Source: Scatomonas sp963928055
GTDB lineage: Bacteria; Bacillota; Clostridia; Lachnospirales; Lachnospiraceae
Direction: 5' to 3'
Assembly: GCA_963928055.1 (NCBI GenBank)
Contig: CAWVDN010000001.1
Span: 744,001-808,000 of the forward strand
Length of the DNA stretch: 64,000 nucleotides
Below, piece by piece: positions 1-7,872 of this stretch (position 1 is the stretch's first letter; each line of letters starts with the position of its first letter). The notes under the pieces are model-generated. The model was not told the DNA's origin. It made no database searches and saw nothing but the letters and a program-made list of their open reading frames with translations. Made by a program: the position numbers and the translations under genes.

Positions 1-2075
1 TGCTTCGGATCGCCGGTAATAACGCCCGTGAGGTTTCCGGAACCATCCTTTTTCACCACCGCGGCAAACAGTGTGCCTTTGTCTGTATCCAGATTTACAT
101 CCACCGTTCCGGTATCCTGTTCCACCCGGATGGTTTCCCCCACAGACACATTCAGGTTGGCTGCCGCCAGCGCCCCGCTCTCCCAGGAATTATCAGAATA
201 GGGGACAACATAACCGTTGACGTCGCTGAGACGCAGGCGGATGTCCTCCGCCGCCCGGTATCCCGGCGGCGGATCTGTCTCCCGCAGCAGCAGATAGGCA
301 TTTCCGTCCTCCTGGCAGTTCTCCTGGTACACATCCGACAGACGCAGGATCTGTCCCTGGGGATTCTTAAAGATCAGGCTGCCGTTCCCATCCGTGACTC
401 CTTCGGATAAATAGCGGATCCCTTCCTGGCTGTAGGCGGCATCCGCCGCGTAAATGGAAAATCCCACGCCCTGGATCGGCGTTCCCGTCTGGTCTACCTT
501 GATCACAGAACTTTCCGGTATATTGACCAGGTTATATTTCAGGGACAGGTTGGAAGCTCCGCTTCCCCGCTCCAGATAGAAAAAATTCAGCGTGTGGTAC
601 GTATTGTCCGCGAAAATCTGGGGATTCTCCTCACTCCATCCTACGGTATCCGCCGCCCCCGCCTTCTCAAACATGGCGCGGATCGTAGTGGATTTTGAGG
701 AAACCCGGTTACCTTCGGTGACGGTTACCTCCCCGGTGGCAAAATTAATGGAAATCCCTGTTTTTCCGTGGATCCCTCCCAGATCTCCCACCAGAACACC
801 GTCAATGAAGATCCACACATCGTCGTCTCCGGAAAATTCATAGGTCACCGGAAGTCCCCGGTTGGTCCCTCCCTCCTGCTGAACGAACCGGGAGCTTAAG
901 GCCATACCGAACCAGTGATTGATCCCCGGATCTCCGGCGGTAATGTCATTGAGGATCAGATTTCCGTCCCCGTTTCTTTTCAGCACCTCCGAAGCTGTGT
1001 TAAAAGGAAAAAACTGTCCTTCCCGGTCAGAAGAAAACACGGAATAATTTTCTTTTACGCCCTGCTTATCATAGACCTCCAGCGTATTTGTCCCTGGATC
1101 GTAGGCGGCGTAATTTTTTACCGCGTCGTAATAATAATATCCGTTCTCGTCGATCTGCAGCAGTCCTCCCACGTCCGTGTACGCCGCTTTCCCTGGCTGA
1201 ACGCCGTTTTCCTGATCCGCCGGATCAAACAGATAGGCCAGCGATTCCCCCGGATTCTCACGGGCCAGAACGGGATAGCCGTCCTTCAGAAGCGGCTGCA
1301 CGATCCCCTGATTTGCTCCGGGAGTATACTGGTTGATAGATAGAAATCCGCTGCTGCTGCCCGTGGTAAAATTCAGGGTATGCCCCTGGTTAATGCCCTT
1401 TTCGCCGAAATTTTCTATCCGGCCGGATTGCAGATAATCCGGGGCTCCCGGATCATCCAGCCAGTAGTCAAACAAATGAATGGTAGTGCCGCCCGGTTCC
1501 ACCGTTTCCACCAGATGATCTCTGAGATCCTGGGAATCTCTTCCCCCCAGAGAGCCATGGAGTTCCAGCTTCTGTACCTGGTTTCCCAGCTCGTACCCCT
1601 GCGGGAGCACAGCCCGGAACATATAATCTCCGGAAGACAGGCCTTCCTCCGGCATCCAGGACAGATACCAGGTGATGTCCAGAGGGACCCTGGATCCGTC
1701 CGTCAGGTACGCCATGATCTGGGAAGGCAGCAGACTTCTCAGCCGGTCTTCTGTCAGCGGATGTTCGCTGTCCAGACCTGCCACTCCGAATCCTCTGCCC
1801 TGATTCGTAGTTCTCAAAAAATAGAACGGCTCCATCCAGTTCCATCTGCCCACCCTATGATCCGGCGCCGCTGTGGGGACAGGTGCCGACGCTTCCGCGG
1901 GAACCGGCGTCGTTTCAGGCGTTGGCGTTTCCGTGGGAACCGGCGTCGTTTCAGGGGGCAGTTCTTCCGCTAAAACAATCCCTGATGCCGCAGGCAGCAT
2001 CAGGGACACAAACAGGACACATATAAGTATAAGTTTGAAAGCAAAATTTTTGTTCAGGATCCTCTCCTCCTTCAT
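1..2075 (-). CDS. Fibro-slime / SpaA-type secreted surface protein, 3' end outside the window
   Basis: The open frame runs from the right-hand start to base 1 with no stop, so the C-terminus is missing. It begins with a signal peptide (lysine-rich start, hydrophobic run LILICVLFVSLMLPA, then ASGIVLAEE), followed by a Thr/Pro linker rich in TTPVP and TPTPE. The middle carries the fibro-slime (PA14-like) signature FSGDDDVWIFIDGVLVGDLGG. After it comes a SpaA/Cna-B-like domain (SVIKVDQTG, then VGFSIYAAD). Such proteins are usually wall-anchored adhesins or pilin-like proteins; whether this one ends in LPxTG cannot be seen. Start choice is awkward. The in-frame ATG at 2073-2075 overlaps the strong AAGGAGG, while a CTG at 2055-2057 sits about 8 nt after it and would give LNKNFAFKL as the start of the signal peptide. 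The true start may therefore be the non-canonical CTG. Confidence 0.8.
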   Translation of the reverse strand, partial: MKEERILNKNFAFKLILICVLFVSLMLPAASGIVLAEELPPETTPVPTETPTPETTPVPAEASAPVPTAAPDHRVGRWNWMEPFYFLRTTNQGRGFGVAGLDSEHPLTEDRLRSLLPSQIMAYLTDGSRVPLDITWYLSWMPEEGLSSGDYMFRAVLPQGYELGNQVQKLELHGSLGGRDSQDLRDHLVETVEPGGTTIHLFDYWLDDPGAPDYLQSGRIENFGEKGINQGHTLNFTTGSSSGFLSINQYTPGANQGIVQPLLKDGYPVLARENPGESLAYLFDPADQENGVQPGKAAYTDVGGLLQIDENGYYYYDAVKNYAAYDPGTNTLEVYDKQGVKENYSVFSSDREGQFFPFNTASEVLKRNGDGNLILNDITAGDPGINHWFGMALSSRFVQQEGGTNRGLPVTYEFSGDDDVWIFIDGVLVGDLGGIHGKTGISINFATGEVTVTEGNRVSSKSTTIRAMFEKAGAADTVGWSEENPQIFADNTYHTLNFFYLERGSGASNLSLKYNLVNIPESSVIKVDQTGTPIQGVGFSIYAADAAYSQEGIRYLSEGVTDGNGSLIFKNPQGQILRLSDVYQENCQEDGNAYLLLRETDPPPGYRAAEDIRLRLSDVNGYVVPYSDNSWESGALAAANLNVSVGETIRVEQDTGTVDVNLDTDKGTLFAAVVKKDGSGNLTGVITGDPK

Positions 2076-2133
2076 TTTCCATTGAACGGCAGGCCGCCCC
2101 GGATTCCCTTCCGGACGGCGCCGCCGCAATGTT

Positions 2134-2195
2134 CAAAGCTCTCGCCGCATTCCGGCCCCTGCATAGTTGTCACATGTTCTGCCGCGAAAGCTTTG
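2134..2195 (-). promoter_or_regulatory. Possible structured 5' leader of the surface protein gene
   Basis: Two 12-base segments, 2184-2195 and 2134-2145, are inverted repeats with 11 of 12 positions matching (CAAAGCTTTCGC against GCGAGAGCTTTG on the minus strand). They enclose about 38 nt. The element lies 58 nt or more upstream of the surface-protein start, in a roughly 240-nt leader with no convincing ORF. It could be an RNA control element, but it does not match the c-di-GMP-I or other riboswitch consensus sequences I know. Confidence 0.3.
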
Positions 2196-2316
2196 ACTGC
2201 TAAAAGCATCTTCTACTTTATAGCACATCTTTCCTTAGAAATCGGTGCTTATTCCAACGCCTGAACATTTTTTTGCTCTCCCTGAAAAAACTCCGGGGAC
2301 AGGGCATTCCGCGCGC

Positions 2317-2350
2317 AAAAAAAGAAAGCTCTTGATTTCTCAAGAGCTTT
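2317..2350 (-). terminator. Intrinsic terminator of the tRNA operon
   Basis: On the minus strand an 11-bp perfect stem (AAAGCTCTTGA / TCAAGAGCTTT) with a 4-nt loop is followed by C and seven T. It lies directly after the tRNA-Met gene. Confidence 0.85.
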
Positions 2351-2364
2351 CGGATTACAATAAG

Positions 2365-2438
2365 TAGCGAGAGGGGGACTTGAACCCTCGACACTGCGGG
2401 TATGAACCGCATGCTCTAGCCAGCTGAGCTATCTCGCC
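2365..2438 (-). tRNA. tRNA-Met (anticodon CAT)
   Basis: This 74-nt cloverleaf has acceptor stem GGCGAGA / TCTCGCT, a D-loop segment AGCTCAGCTGG, anticodon CAT in a GCGGTTCATACCCGC arm, and the TPsiC segment GGTTCAAGTCC. The discriminator base is A and CCA is not encoded. The first base pair of the acceptor stem is G-U rather than the unpaired base expected of initiator tRNA, so this is probably elongator Met. A CAT anticodon could also belong to a lysidine-modified Ile tRNA, which I cannot fully exclude. Confidence 0.9.
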
Positions 2439-2460
2439 ATAACAGATATTTTGTTGTGAA

Positions 2461-2533
2461 TGGGGCCTACAGGGCTCGAACCTGTGACCCTCTGCTTGTA
2501 AGGCAGATGCTCTCCCAGCTGAGCTAAGACCCC
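2461..2533 (-). tRNA. tRNA-Val (anticodon TAC)
   Basis: This 73-nt cloverleaf has acceptor stem GGGGTCT / AGGCCCC, anticodon stem TCTGC / GCAGA, loop CTTACAA (anticodon TAC), the T-arm segment GGTTCGAGCCC, and discriminator A. CCA is not encoded. It is 22 nt upstream of tRNA-Met and shares its promoter and terminator. Confidence 0.93.
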
Positions 2534-2566
2534 GTTTCACCGTTGCTTTCCGCAACTCACTCAGCT

Positions 2567-2595
2567 ATTATACAATCCGCTGTATTCTTTGTCAA
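2567..2595 (-). promoter_or_regulatory. Consensus sigma-A promoter of the tRNA-Val/tRNA-Met operon
   Basis: On the minus strand TTGACA (2590-2595) and TATAAT (2567-2572) are separated by exactly 17 nt, which is a perfect match to the housekeeping consensus. The tRNA-Val gene begins 33 nt downstream of the -10 box. Confidence 0.9.
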
Positions 2596-2659
2596 TACTA
2601 ATTTTTCAAAAAATTTACCTGCACAGCCGGCTGCGTCCGGCCCCGCGAAAGAGGTTCCT

Positions 2660-3250
2660 ATGTATCAGAAATTTTTGCAGCAATTCACGGATTTTATCTT
2701 TGTGGAAGACGAACCCCGGCCCTCGGATATTCTCTTCCTTCCCGGCAACGGCTACGCCCGGATGGCCCAGCGGGCCGCCGATCTCTGGCGGCAGGGCATG
2801 GCCCCTCTCCTGCTGCCCTCGGGAAAGTACAGCACTCTCACCGGACATTTTTCAGGAGTTCTGGACCAGCCGGATCTCTATCCCGGCCCCTACGAAACAG
2901 AATGGGCCTTTCTCCGGGATGTGCTCATAAAATGCGGCGTCCCGGAAACCGCCATCCTGCGGGAGGACACTGCCACCTACACCTACGAGAACGCCATCCG
3001 TTCCCGGGCGGTCACCGACGCCCTGGGGCTGACCATCCGCCGGGCCATTCTCTGCTGCCACGCCTGGCATGCCCGGCGCTGCCTGCTGTATTATCAGCTG
3101 CTTTTTCCGGAGGCGGAGATCCTGGTCTGCCCGGCGGACACCGGCATCAACCGGGAAAACTGGCACCGGACCGGGGAGGGCATCGACCTGATCCTGGGGG
3201 AGATCGAACGCTGCGGCGGCCAGTTTCACAAAATCCTGCGGGATATATAG
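2660..3250 (+). CDS. YdcF/SanA-like DUF218 family protein
   Basis: This 196-aa product has the DUF218 layout. An N-terminal SDILFLPGNGYARM stands where family members carry an acidic or glycine-rich strand-loop. A central ILREDTATYTYENA motif corresponds to the family's conserved E-x-S/T-x-x-T-x-E-N segment, and a later AILCCHAWHARR strand corresponds to the typical TS.HM.RA region. The family is linked to envelope or transport functions in other bacteria, but its reaction is not established. No signal peptide or membrane segment is visible, so it is probably cytoplasmic. I chose the ATG after GAAAGAGG (6-nt spacing); the frame is open further upstream, but that part is not protein-like and overlaps the tRNA promoter. 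It stands alone, divergent from the tRNA operon. Confidence 0.75.
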   Translation: MYQKFLQQFTDFIFVEDEPRPSDILFLPGNGYARMAQRAADLWRQGMAPLLLPSGKYSTLTGHFSGVLDQPDLYPGPYETEWAFLRDVLIKCGVPETAILREDTATYTYENAIRSRAVTDALGLTIRRAILCCHAWHARRCLLYYQLLFPEAEILVCPADTGINRENWHRTGEGIDLILGEIERCGGQFHKILRDI

Positions 3251-3357
3251 CGGCGGAAGTCCCAATATATAAAATTTTTAGAAAAGGTAGTAAATCCCAG
3301 GGCTTTATGGTATACTATGTTAAACGATTTTGAATTCAGAAAAGGTTGGTGGCTGAA

Positions 3358-3600
3358 ATGAGTAGAATTGATGAATTAGTAGATCTTATGAAAAAGAAAG
3401 AAACAAAAGAAGCAGAAAAACCGAAGAACATCCTCCTGTGGGTTCTGGCTATCATCGGCGCAGTAACGGCCATTGCAGGCATCGCCTACGCGGTATACCG
3501 CTATTTTACCCCGGATTACCTGGAGGATTTTGAGGACGATTTTGACGACGACTTCGACGATTACTTCGAGGACGACGATGAGGCTGAAAAGAAAGAGTAA
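3358..3600 (+). CDS. Small single-pass membrane protein with an acidic tail
   Basis: This 80-aa protein has a charged, lysine/glutamate-rich N-terminus (SRIDELVDLMKKKETKEAEK), one hydrophobic segment (ILLWVLAIIGAVTAIAGIAYAVY, about residues 25-47) and a very acidic C-terminus rich in DDFDDDFDDYFEDDD. I recognise no enzymatic motif. Similar short proteins occur widely in Lachnospiraceae and have no known role. AAAGG lies 12 nt before the ATG. A TTG at 3346 is also in frame, but it abuts the AAAGG and is unlikely to be used. The gene ends 81 nt before the methyltransferase gene and may be cotranscribed with it. Confidence 0.7.
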   Translation: MSRIDELVDLMKKKETKEAEKPKNILLWVLAIIGAVTAIAGIAYAVYRYFTPDYLEDFEDDFDDDFDDYFEDDDEAEKKE

Positions 3601-3681
3601 GCCCTACCGGTCAGAAATTTTGTTTCCGGAGCTTCGGCACTGGCAGGTGCCGGAGCTTTTCTTTGCGTATAAGGAGGAAAA

Positions 3682-5121
3682 ATGAGAAAAGGCGAAATTT
3701 ACGAAGGAATCATCGAAAAGGTTTCTTTTCCCAATAAAGGCCTGGTCCTGCTGGACGGCCATAAGATCACAGTCAAAAACGGGATCCCCGGACAGAAGGT
3801 CCGCTTTGTCATCAACAAAAAGCGGGGAGACCGGCTGGAGGGCCGTCTTCTGGAGATCCTGGAGCACTCTCCCGCCGAGAAACGTCCCCCGGTGTGCAGT
3901 CTGTTTCCGGACTGCGGCGGCTGCATGTATCAGACTATGGAGTACGCGGATCAGCTTTCCATGAAGGAAGCCCAGGTCCGGGAACTTCTGGACCGGGCCA
4001 TTGCCGAAGCCGGCCAGACCGACGCCCAGGGCCGCCCCGACTATCTGTTTCAGGGGATCGCCGGCAGCCCTCAGGAATTCGGCTATCGGAATAAAATGGA
4101 ATTTTCCTTCGGGGACGCCGCCAAAGGCGGCGAGCTCACCCTGGGCCTCCACAAAAAAGGCAGCACCTACGACATTCTCACCGCCGGGGACTGCCGCCTG
4201 GTCCACCATGACTTTAACCGGATCCTCCTCTGCGTACTGGAATGGTTCCGGGAACGGGGCGCTTCCTATTATCACAAGCTGTCCCACCTGGGGTATCTCC
4301 GGCATCTTCTGATCCGGAGAGCCCAGACGACCGGGGAGATCCTGGTAAACCTGGTGACCACCACCCAGGAAGAATGGGATCTGGCCCCTCTGGCCGAGAA
4401 ACTGCTGGCCCTGCCCCTGGAAGGTAAGATCGTAGGGATCCTTCACATTCTCAACGATTCTCTGGCGGATGTGGTCCAGAGCGATGAGACGCGGGTCCTC
4501 TTCGGCCAGGATTTCTTTTACGAGGAACTGCTGGGGCTGAAATTCAAGATCACTCCTTTCTCCTTTTTCCAGACCAATTCCCTGGGGGCCGAGGTCCTCT
4601 ATCAGACCGCCCGGGAAATGATCGGGGATATCCGGGACGCCACCGTCTTCGATCTGTACAGCGGCACCGGCACCATCGCCCAGATGCTCTCCCCCGCGGC
4701 GAAAGAAGTGGTGGGCGTGGAGATCGTGGAGGAAGCCGTGGACGCCGCCAGAGAGAATGCCCGGCGCAACGGCATCACCAACTGCCGCTTCCTGGCCGGG
4801 GACGTGCTGAAAATGCTGGACGAGATCCCGGAAAGACCGAACTACCTGGTGCTGGATCCGCCCAGAGAAGGGATCCATCCCAAAGCCCTGCCCAAGATCA
4901 TCGAATACGGCGCTGAGCGCATGGTCTATATCTCCTGCAAACCCACCAGCCTGGCCAGGGATCTGGATCTTCTGATCCGCAGCGGCTACCGGGTGGAGCG
5001 GGTGAAATGCGTGGATATGTTTCCGGAGACCGTGCATGTGGAGACGGTGGCTTTGCTTTCCAAACTCAAAACAGATAAACATATTGAAGTGGAATTGGAT
5101 ATAGATGAGCTTGACCGTTAG
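3682..5121 (+). CDS. rlmCD: 23S rRNA (uracil-C5)-methyltransferase, RumA/RlmCD family
   Basis: This 479-aa protein forms m5U in RNA using S-adenosylmethionine. An N-terminal TRAM domain spans about residues 1-60. A [4Fe-4S] ligand motif C-x5-C-G-G-C lies at C72, C78 and C81, with a likely fourth Cys in DCRLVHH. The Rossmann SAM-binding motif is DLYSGTGTIAQ. The motif LDPPREGI precedes the catalytic nucleophile Cys419 in YISCKP. The length and domain order match RumA/RlmD/RlmCD. Gram-positive members often modify both U747 and U1939, but which site is modified here is inferred, not seen. AAGGAGG precedes the ATG at good spacing. Confidence 0.92.
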   Translation: MRKGEIYEGIIEKVSFPNKGLVLLDGHKITVKNGIPGQKVRFVINKKRGDRLEGRLLEILEHSPAEKRPPVCSLFPDCGGCMYQTMEYADQLSMKEAQVRELLDRAIAEAGQTDAQGRPDYLFQGIAGSPQEFGYRNKMEFSFGDAAKGGELTLGLHKKGSTYDILTAGDCRLVHHDFNRILLCVLEWFRERGASYYHKLSHLGYLRHLLIRRAQTTGEILVNLVTTTQEEWDLAPLAEKLLALPLEGKIVGILHILNDSLADVVQSDETRVLFGQDFFYEELLGLKFKITPFSFFQTNSLGAEVLYQTAREMIGDIRDATVFDLYSGTGTIAQMLSPAAKEVVGVEIVEEAVDAARENARRNGITNCRFLAGDVLKMLDEIPERPNYLVLDPPREGIHPKALPKIIEYGAERMVYISCKPTSLARDLDLLIRSGYRVERVKCVDMFPETVHVETVALLSKLKTDKHIEVELDIDELDR

Positions 5122-5177
5122 GGAGAGTAAGGATTGTAGGATATTTTTCAGGCCTGATCGTTTCGATTCTGAACTGT

Positions 5178-5234
5178 AAAAAATAAGCAAGCCGCCTTGT
5201 CTCTTGGCCGGAGTAGGCAGCTTGCTTTTTAAGT
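5178..5234. terminator. Bidirectional hairpin terminator
   Basis: The stem AGCAAGCCGCC / GGCAGCTTGCT has one mismatch. The plus strand continues with TTTTT, which would end the methyltransferase transcript. The minus strand continues with TTATTTTTT, which would end the candidate small RNA. Confidence 0.8.
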
Positions 5235-5291
5235 AACTGTTAACTTTGCGCCGGAGCGGATAGGCTTCATCTATCTCCCGGCTTTCCTGTT
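5178..5291 (-). ncRNA. Candidate ~114-nt structured small RNA, family not recognised
   Basis: A consensus promoter (5298-5326) and an intrinsic terminator bracket about 114 nt that lies between two convergent genes. The predicted RNA can fold into an outer TTAAC/GTTAA helix, an internal loop (AGGAAA opposite GCAAA), and a GCCGG..AG / CTCCGGC helix that encloses GATAG/CTATC. The terminator hairpin follows. There is no ORF of note. I compared it by eye with 6S RNA, SRP RNA and c-di-GMP-I and found no convincing match. Confidence 0.55.
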
Positions 5292-5297
5292 AAGTAT

Positions 5298-5326
5298 ATT
5301 ATATGTCAAGTATGGTGACCTGTCAA
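5298..5326 (-). promoter_or_regulatory. Perfect sigma-A promoter driving the candidate small RNA
   Basis: TTGACA (5321-5326) and TATAAT (5298-5303) on the minus strand are 17 nt apart. A second TTGACA lies inside the spacer. No protein gene begins downstream on this strand; the next element is the terminator about 65 nt after the expected start. Confidence 0.85.
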
Positions 5327-5340
5327 ATGAGAACCGGCCC

Positions 5341-5976
5341 TTACTTTCTCCTCCCATACAGCATCGGCAGGGAGCAGGTCCGGTTAAAGAATTCGATCAG
5401 CGGCCCCATGCCGAAGGCGGTGATCAAAGTGCCCACTCCCACGACCGCGCCCATAAAAAATCCCGCTCCGGTACAGAGGATATCCGTTCCGATCCGGCAG
5501 AGCTTAAAGGGCAGATGTTTCTTTTTGGATAACATCAGCGCCCAGGCGTCATAGGCGGAAACGCCCAGATCCGCGGTGAAATACAGGGACGCGGAAAAGC
5601 ACATGAGTACCACTCCCACTGCCAGCAAAAGGATCCGGGATACAAGGTCCGTATGGGGCAGCCATTTTTCAAATTCCGGCATACAGAAATCCACGATCGT
5701 TCCTACAAATAACAGGTTCAGCACAGTGGCCAGGCCGATGTAGTGCCGGTCCAGAAAAAAGACCCCGGCCAGCAGCAGGGCGTTTACCAGAATATAGACC
5801 AGGCTGTAGGAAATGCCGGACAGTTTCCACAGTCCCAGGTTCAGGCAGGAAAAGGGATCCGTGCCCATGGACGCTGTTTTAAAAAGGGCCACGCTGATCC
5901 CGGTGATGACCACTCCCGCCACGGCCATGATTACCCTCCGGCTCAGAAGTTTTCTGTCCATGCTGCTGTTCTGCAT
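5341..5976 (-). CDS. YczE/YitT-like integral membrane protein
   Basis: This 211-aa polytopic protein has about five hydrophobic segments. It includes ALFKTASMGTDPFSCLNLGLW near the N-terminus and a related SLYFTADLGVSAYDAWALMLSKK in the second half. This internal duplication, with a G-x-D/S-P/A-x-D/F pattern, is typical of the YczE family. Function is unknown; B. subtilis YczE affects surfactin/bacillaene production. AAGGAGG lies 8 nt before the chosen ATG. The upstream in-frame extension contains no better start. Confidence 0.75.
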   Translation of the reverse strand: MQNSSMDRKLLSRRVIMAVAGVVITGISVALFKTASMGTDPFSCLNLGLWKLSGISYSLVYILVNALLLAGVFFLDRHYIGLATVLNLLFVGTIVDFCMPEFEKWLPHTDLVSRILLLAVGVVLMCFSASLYFTADLGVSAYDAWALMLSKKKHLPFKLCRIGTDILCTGAGFFMGAVVGVGTLITAFGMGPLIEFFNRTCSLPMLYGRRK

Positions 5977-6188
5977 ACTGTCTTTCCTCCTTAAAAATCC
6001 GCATTTATTATACAGCCTGCTCTTCTCTTTTTCCACTATGTTTTTATAAAATTTTCCGCGGAATATTTTCTAATTTTTTCTTGTATCCTCCTCTTTTGCG
6101 TGATATTGTTAATTATAGCAGAATATTCTCTGTTAATTTAACACAATTCCCGCAGTTGACGGGAGGATGCTCAAAGGGAGGTGAAAGA

Positions 6189-7232
6189 ATGGCAAAGATC
6201 ACGCCAAAAGACAATTTTATGAAGCTGGTGGGCGGCGGCCACCCGGAATACGTTCCCTTTTTTACCATGATGGGGGAACCTTATCTGGGAGAAGCGGCGG
6301 ATGTTATGATGAGTCCTGCCGTGTTTAACGAAAACTTTTTTATGGATGGCGGCCATGATATGTGGGGGGTTCCCTACCGGGCCACGGAGGGCACCGCGGA
6401 CGCTACCATGCCGGATACCAGGATCAAGATCCTGCCGGATATCGAGGACTGGAAAAAGTATCTGAAATACCCTGACGCCGCCAGGCCGGAGGACATCGAC
6501 TGGGAGCAGGTCTACAAAAAAGACCTGGAAACGTTCCATGTGGACCGGACCCAGTCGGCAGTGAAGACCAGCCCCCAGCTGATGCCTTTCCAGGAGCTGG
6601 TGGCCATGATGGGCTTTACTGAAGGGCTCATGGCGCTCTACACCAATCCGGAAGATGTGCTGGATATGTTCCACGCCATGGTGGATTTTCTGGAGCCCTA
6701 CTATACCCGCTACATTGACGTCTACAAGCCGGATCTCTGGTATATGCTGGATGACACCTGTGCCAAGGAAGCGCCCTTCTTCTCCCCGGAAGTCTACCGG
6801 CAGGTTTTCAAACCGATTTATGAGCGGATGGCCAAGCCTGCCCTGGAGCGGGGGATTCCCATTATCTTCCACATCTGCGGACATTTTGAGCCTTTCCTGG
6901 ATGATATGCTGGACTTCGGCGTAAAGATCGTGGAGCCCACCCAGGAGACCAACGACATTCTGGCCATGAAGGAAAAATATAAGGGCCGTCTGGGCATTGT
7001 CGGCGGCTGGGACTGGGGCAATCACATTCCTCCCAAGTACCCGGAGTACAGTGAGGAAGAACTTCGGGAAAGCGTCCGCAGCACCATTGACAAGTACGCT
7101 CCCGGCGGCGGCTACGCCTATTCCTGCTGGCCCATCAGCTACGCGGGAGATCCGGTACTGCCGGAGATCAAGCGGATCCTCCGGGATGAAGCCCACTGGT
7201 ACGGACGGAAGGTTTACGGCTACAAGGATTAA
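6189..7232 (+). CDS. URO-D superfamily (MtaA/CmuA-type) corrinoid methyltransferase-like protein
   Basis: This 347-aa protein has the uroporphyrinogen-decarboxylase fold signature but looks like the methyltransferase branch. His228-Ile-Cys230 in FHICGHF plus Cys313 in AYSCWPI match the H-x-C-xn-C zinc site of MtaA/MtbA/CmuA enzymes, which bind a thiol acceptor. Other fold features are VGGWDWGNH and the C-terminal YAPGGGYAYS strand. Such enzymes move methyl groups between a corrinoid protein and a thiol; the substrate cannot be read here, and no corrinoid-binding (MtaC-like) gene is adjacent. GGGAGGTG precedes the ATG. It is 36 bp from the downstream G3E GTPase gene and likely in an operon with it. 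Confidence 0.8.
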   Translation: MAKITPKDNFMKLVGGGHPEYVPFFTMMGEPYLGEAADVMMSPAVFNENFFMDGGHDMWGVPYRATEGTADATMPDTRIKILPDIEDWKKYLKYPDAARPEDIDWEQVYKKDLETFHVDRTQSAVKTSPQLMPFQELVAMMGFTEGLMALYTNPEDVLDMFHAMVDFLEPYYTRYIDVYKPDLWYMLDDTCAKEAPFFSPEVYRQVFKPIYERMAKPALERGIPIIFHICGHFEPFLDDMLDFGVKIVEPTQETNDILAMKEKYKGRLGIVGGWDWGNHIPPKYPEYSEEELRESVRSTIDKYAPGGGYAYSCWPISYAGDPVLPEIKRILRDEAHWYGRKVYGYKD

Positions 7233-7268
7233 ACCCGGCCCTCCGGACCGGTTTTGTTTCAGGGAGGG

Positions 7269-7871
7269 ATGGAATTGAAATTTATAATCGCGGGCGGATT
7301 TCTGGGTTCCGGCAAGACCAGCTTCATCCTGGAGCTGGCCAGGTATCTGGTGAACAGCCGGGATGCCCGGAAAGTCGCCATTCTGGAAAACGAGATCGGC
7401 GAGATCGGGGTGGACGACCAGGTGCTGCGGGGCGCCGGTTACCAGGTAAAGGGGATGTTTGAGGGCTGTGTCTGCTGCACCATGGCAGGGGAACTTCTGA
7501 TCAATGTGCGAATGATCCAGCAGGATTACGATCCGGACTGGATCATCATGGAGCCTACCGGCATGGCCTTTCCCGGTAGCATCCGTCAGAATCTGCAGGA
7601 CACTCTGGGGATCCGTCCCCAGATCATCTGCCTGGCGGACGCCCAACGGTGGCTGAAGCTGCTGAAGCCCCTGGAGCATCTGCTTTCCCTGCAGATGAAA
7701 GAGGCGGACCTGATTCTTCTGAACAAGGCGGATCTGGCATCGGAGGAGGAACTGGCCGCAGCGGAAGAAAGTCTTCGGGCCCTTAATCCTCAGGCGGAGA
7801 TCCTGCGGGTCAGCGCCGCCAAAGGCATAGATCCGGCGATTCTGGACCGGATCGCGGACTGGGAGGGATGA
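7269..7871 (+). CDS. G3E family GTPase (CobW/HypB/UreG type)
   Basis: This 200-aa protein has the Walker A GGFLGSGKTS (residues 9-18), the metal-binding C-x-C-C motif at C67, C69 and C70 (EGCVCC), the switch region IIMEPTG, and the NKAD guanine-specificity motif (LLNKAD, about residue 150). It lacks the C-terminal domain of full CobW proteins, so it is the compact P-loop form. G3E GTPases deliver metals or help activate metallo-cofactor enzymes. Its position between a corrinoid-methyltransferase-like gene and a His-rich gene suggests service to the former, for example cobalt/corrinoid or zinc loading. That is inference. Confidence 0.85.
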   Translation: MELKFIIAGGFLGSGKTSFILELARYLVNSRDARKVAILENEIGEIGVDDQVLRGAGYQVKGMFEGCVCCTMAGELLINVRMIQQDYDPDWIIMEPTGMAFPGSIRQNLQDTLGIRPQIICLADAQRWLKLLKPLEHLLSLQMKEADLILLNKADLASEEELAAAEESLRALNPQAEILRVSAAKGIDPAILDRIADWEG

Positions 7872-7872
7872 T

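Noticed and set aside
2076..2316. c-di-GMP riboswitch before the surface protein
   Set aside because: The required GGGCAAACC and GGUAGC-type segments are absent, although some structure is present.
5178..5291. Known RNA families (6S, SRP, c-di-GMP-I) for the candidate RNA
   Set aside because: Only short resemblances (such as GCGCAAAG) were found, and none of the family cores are present.
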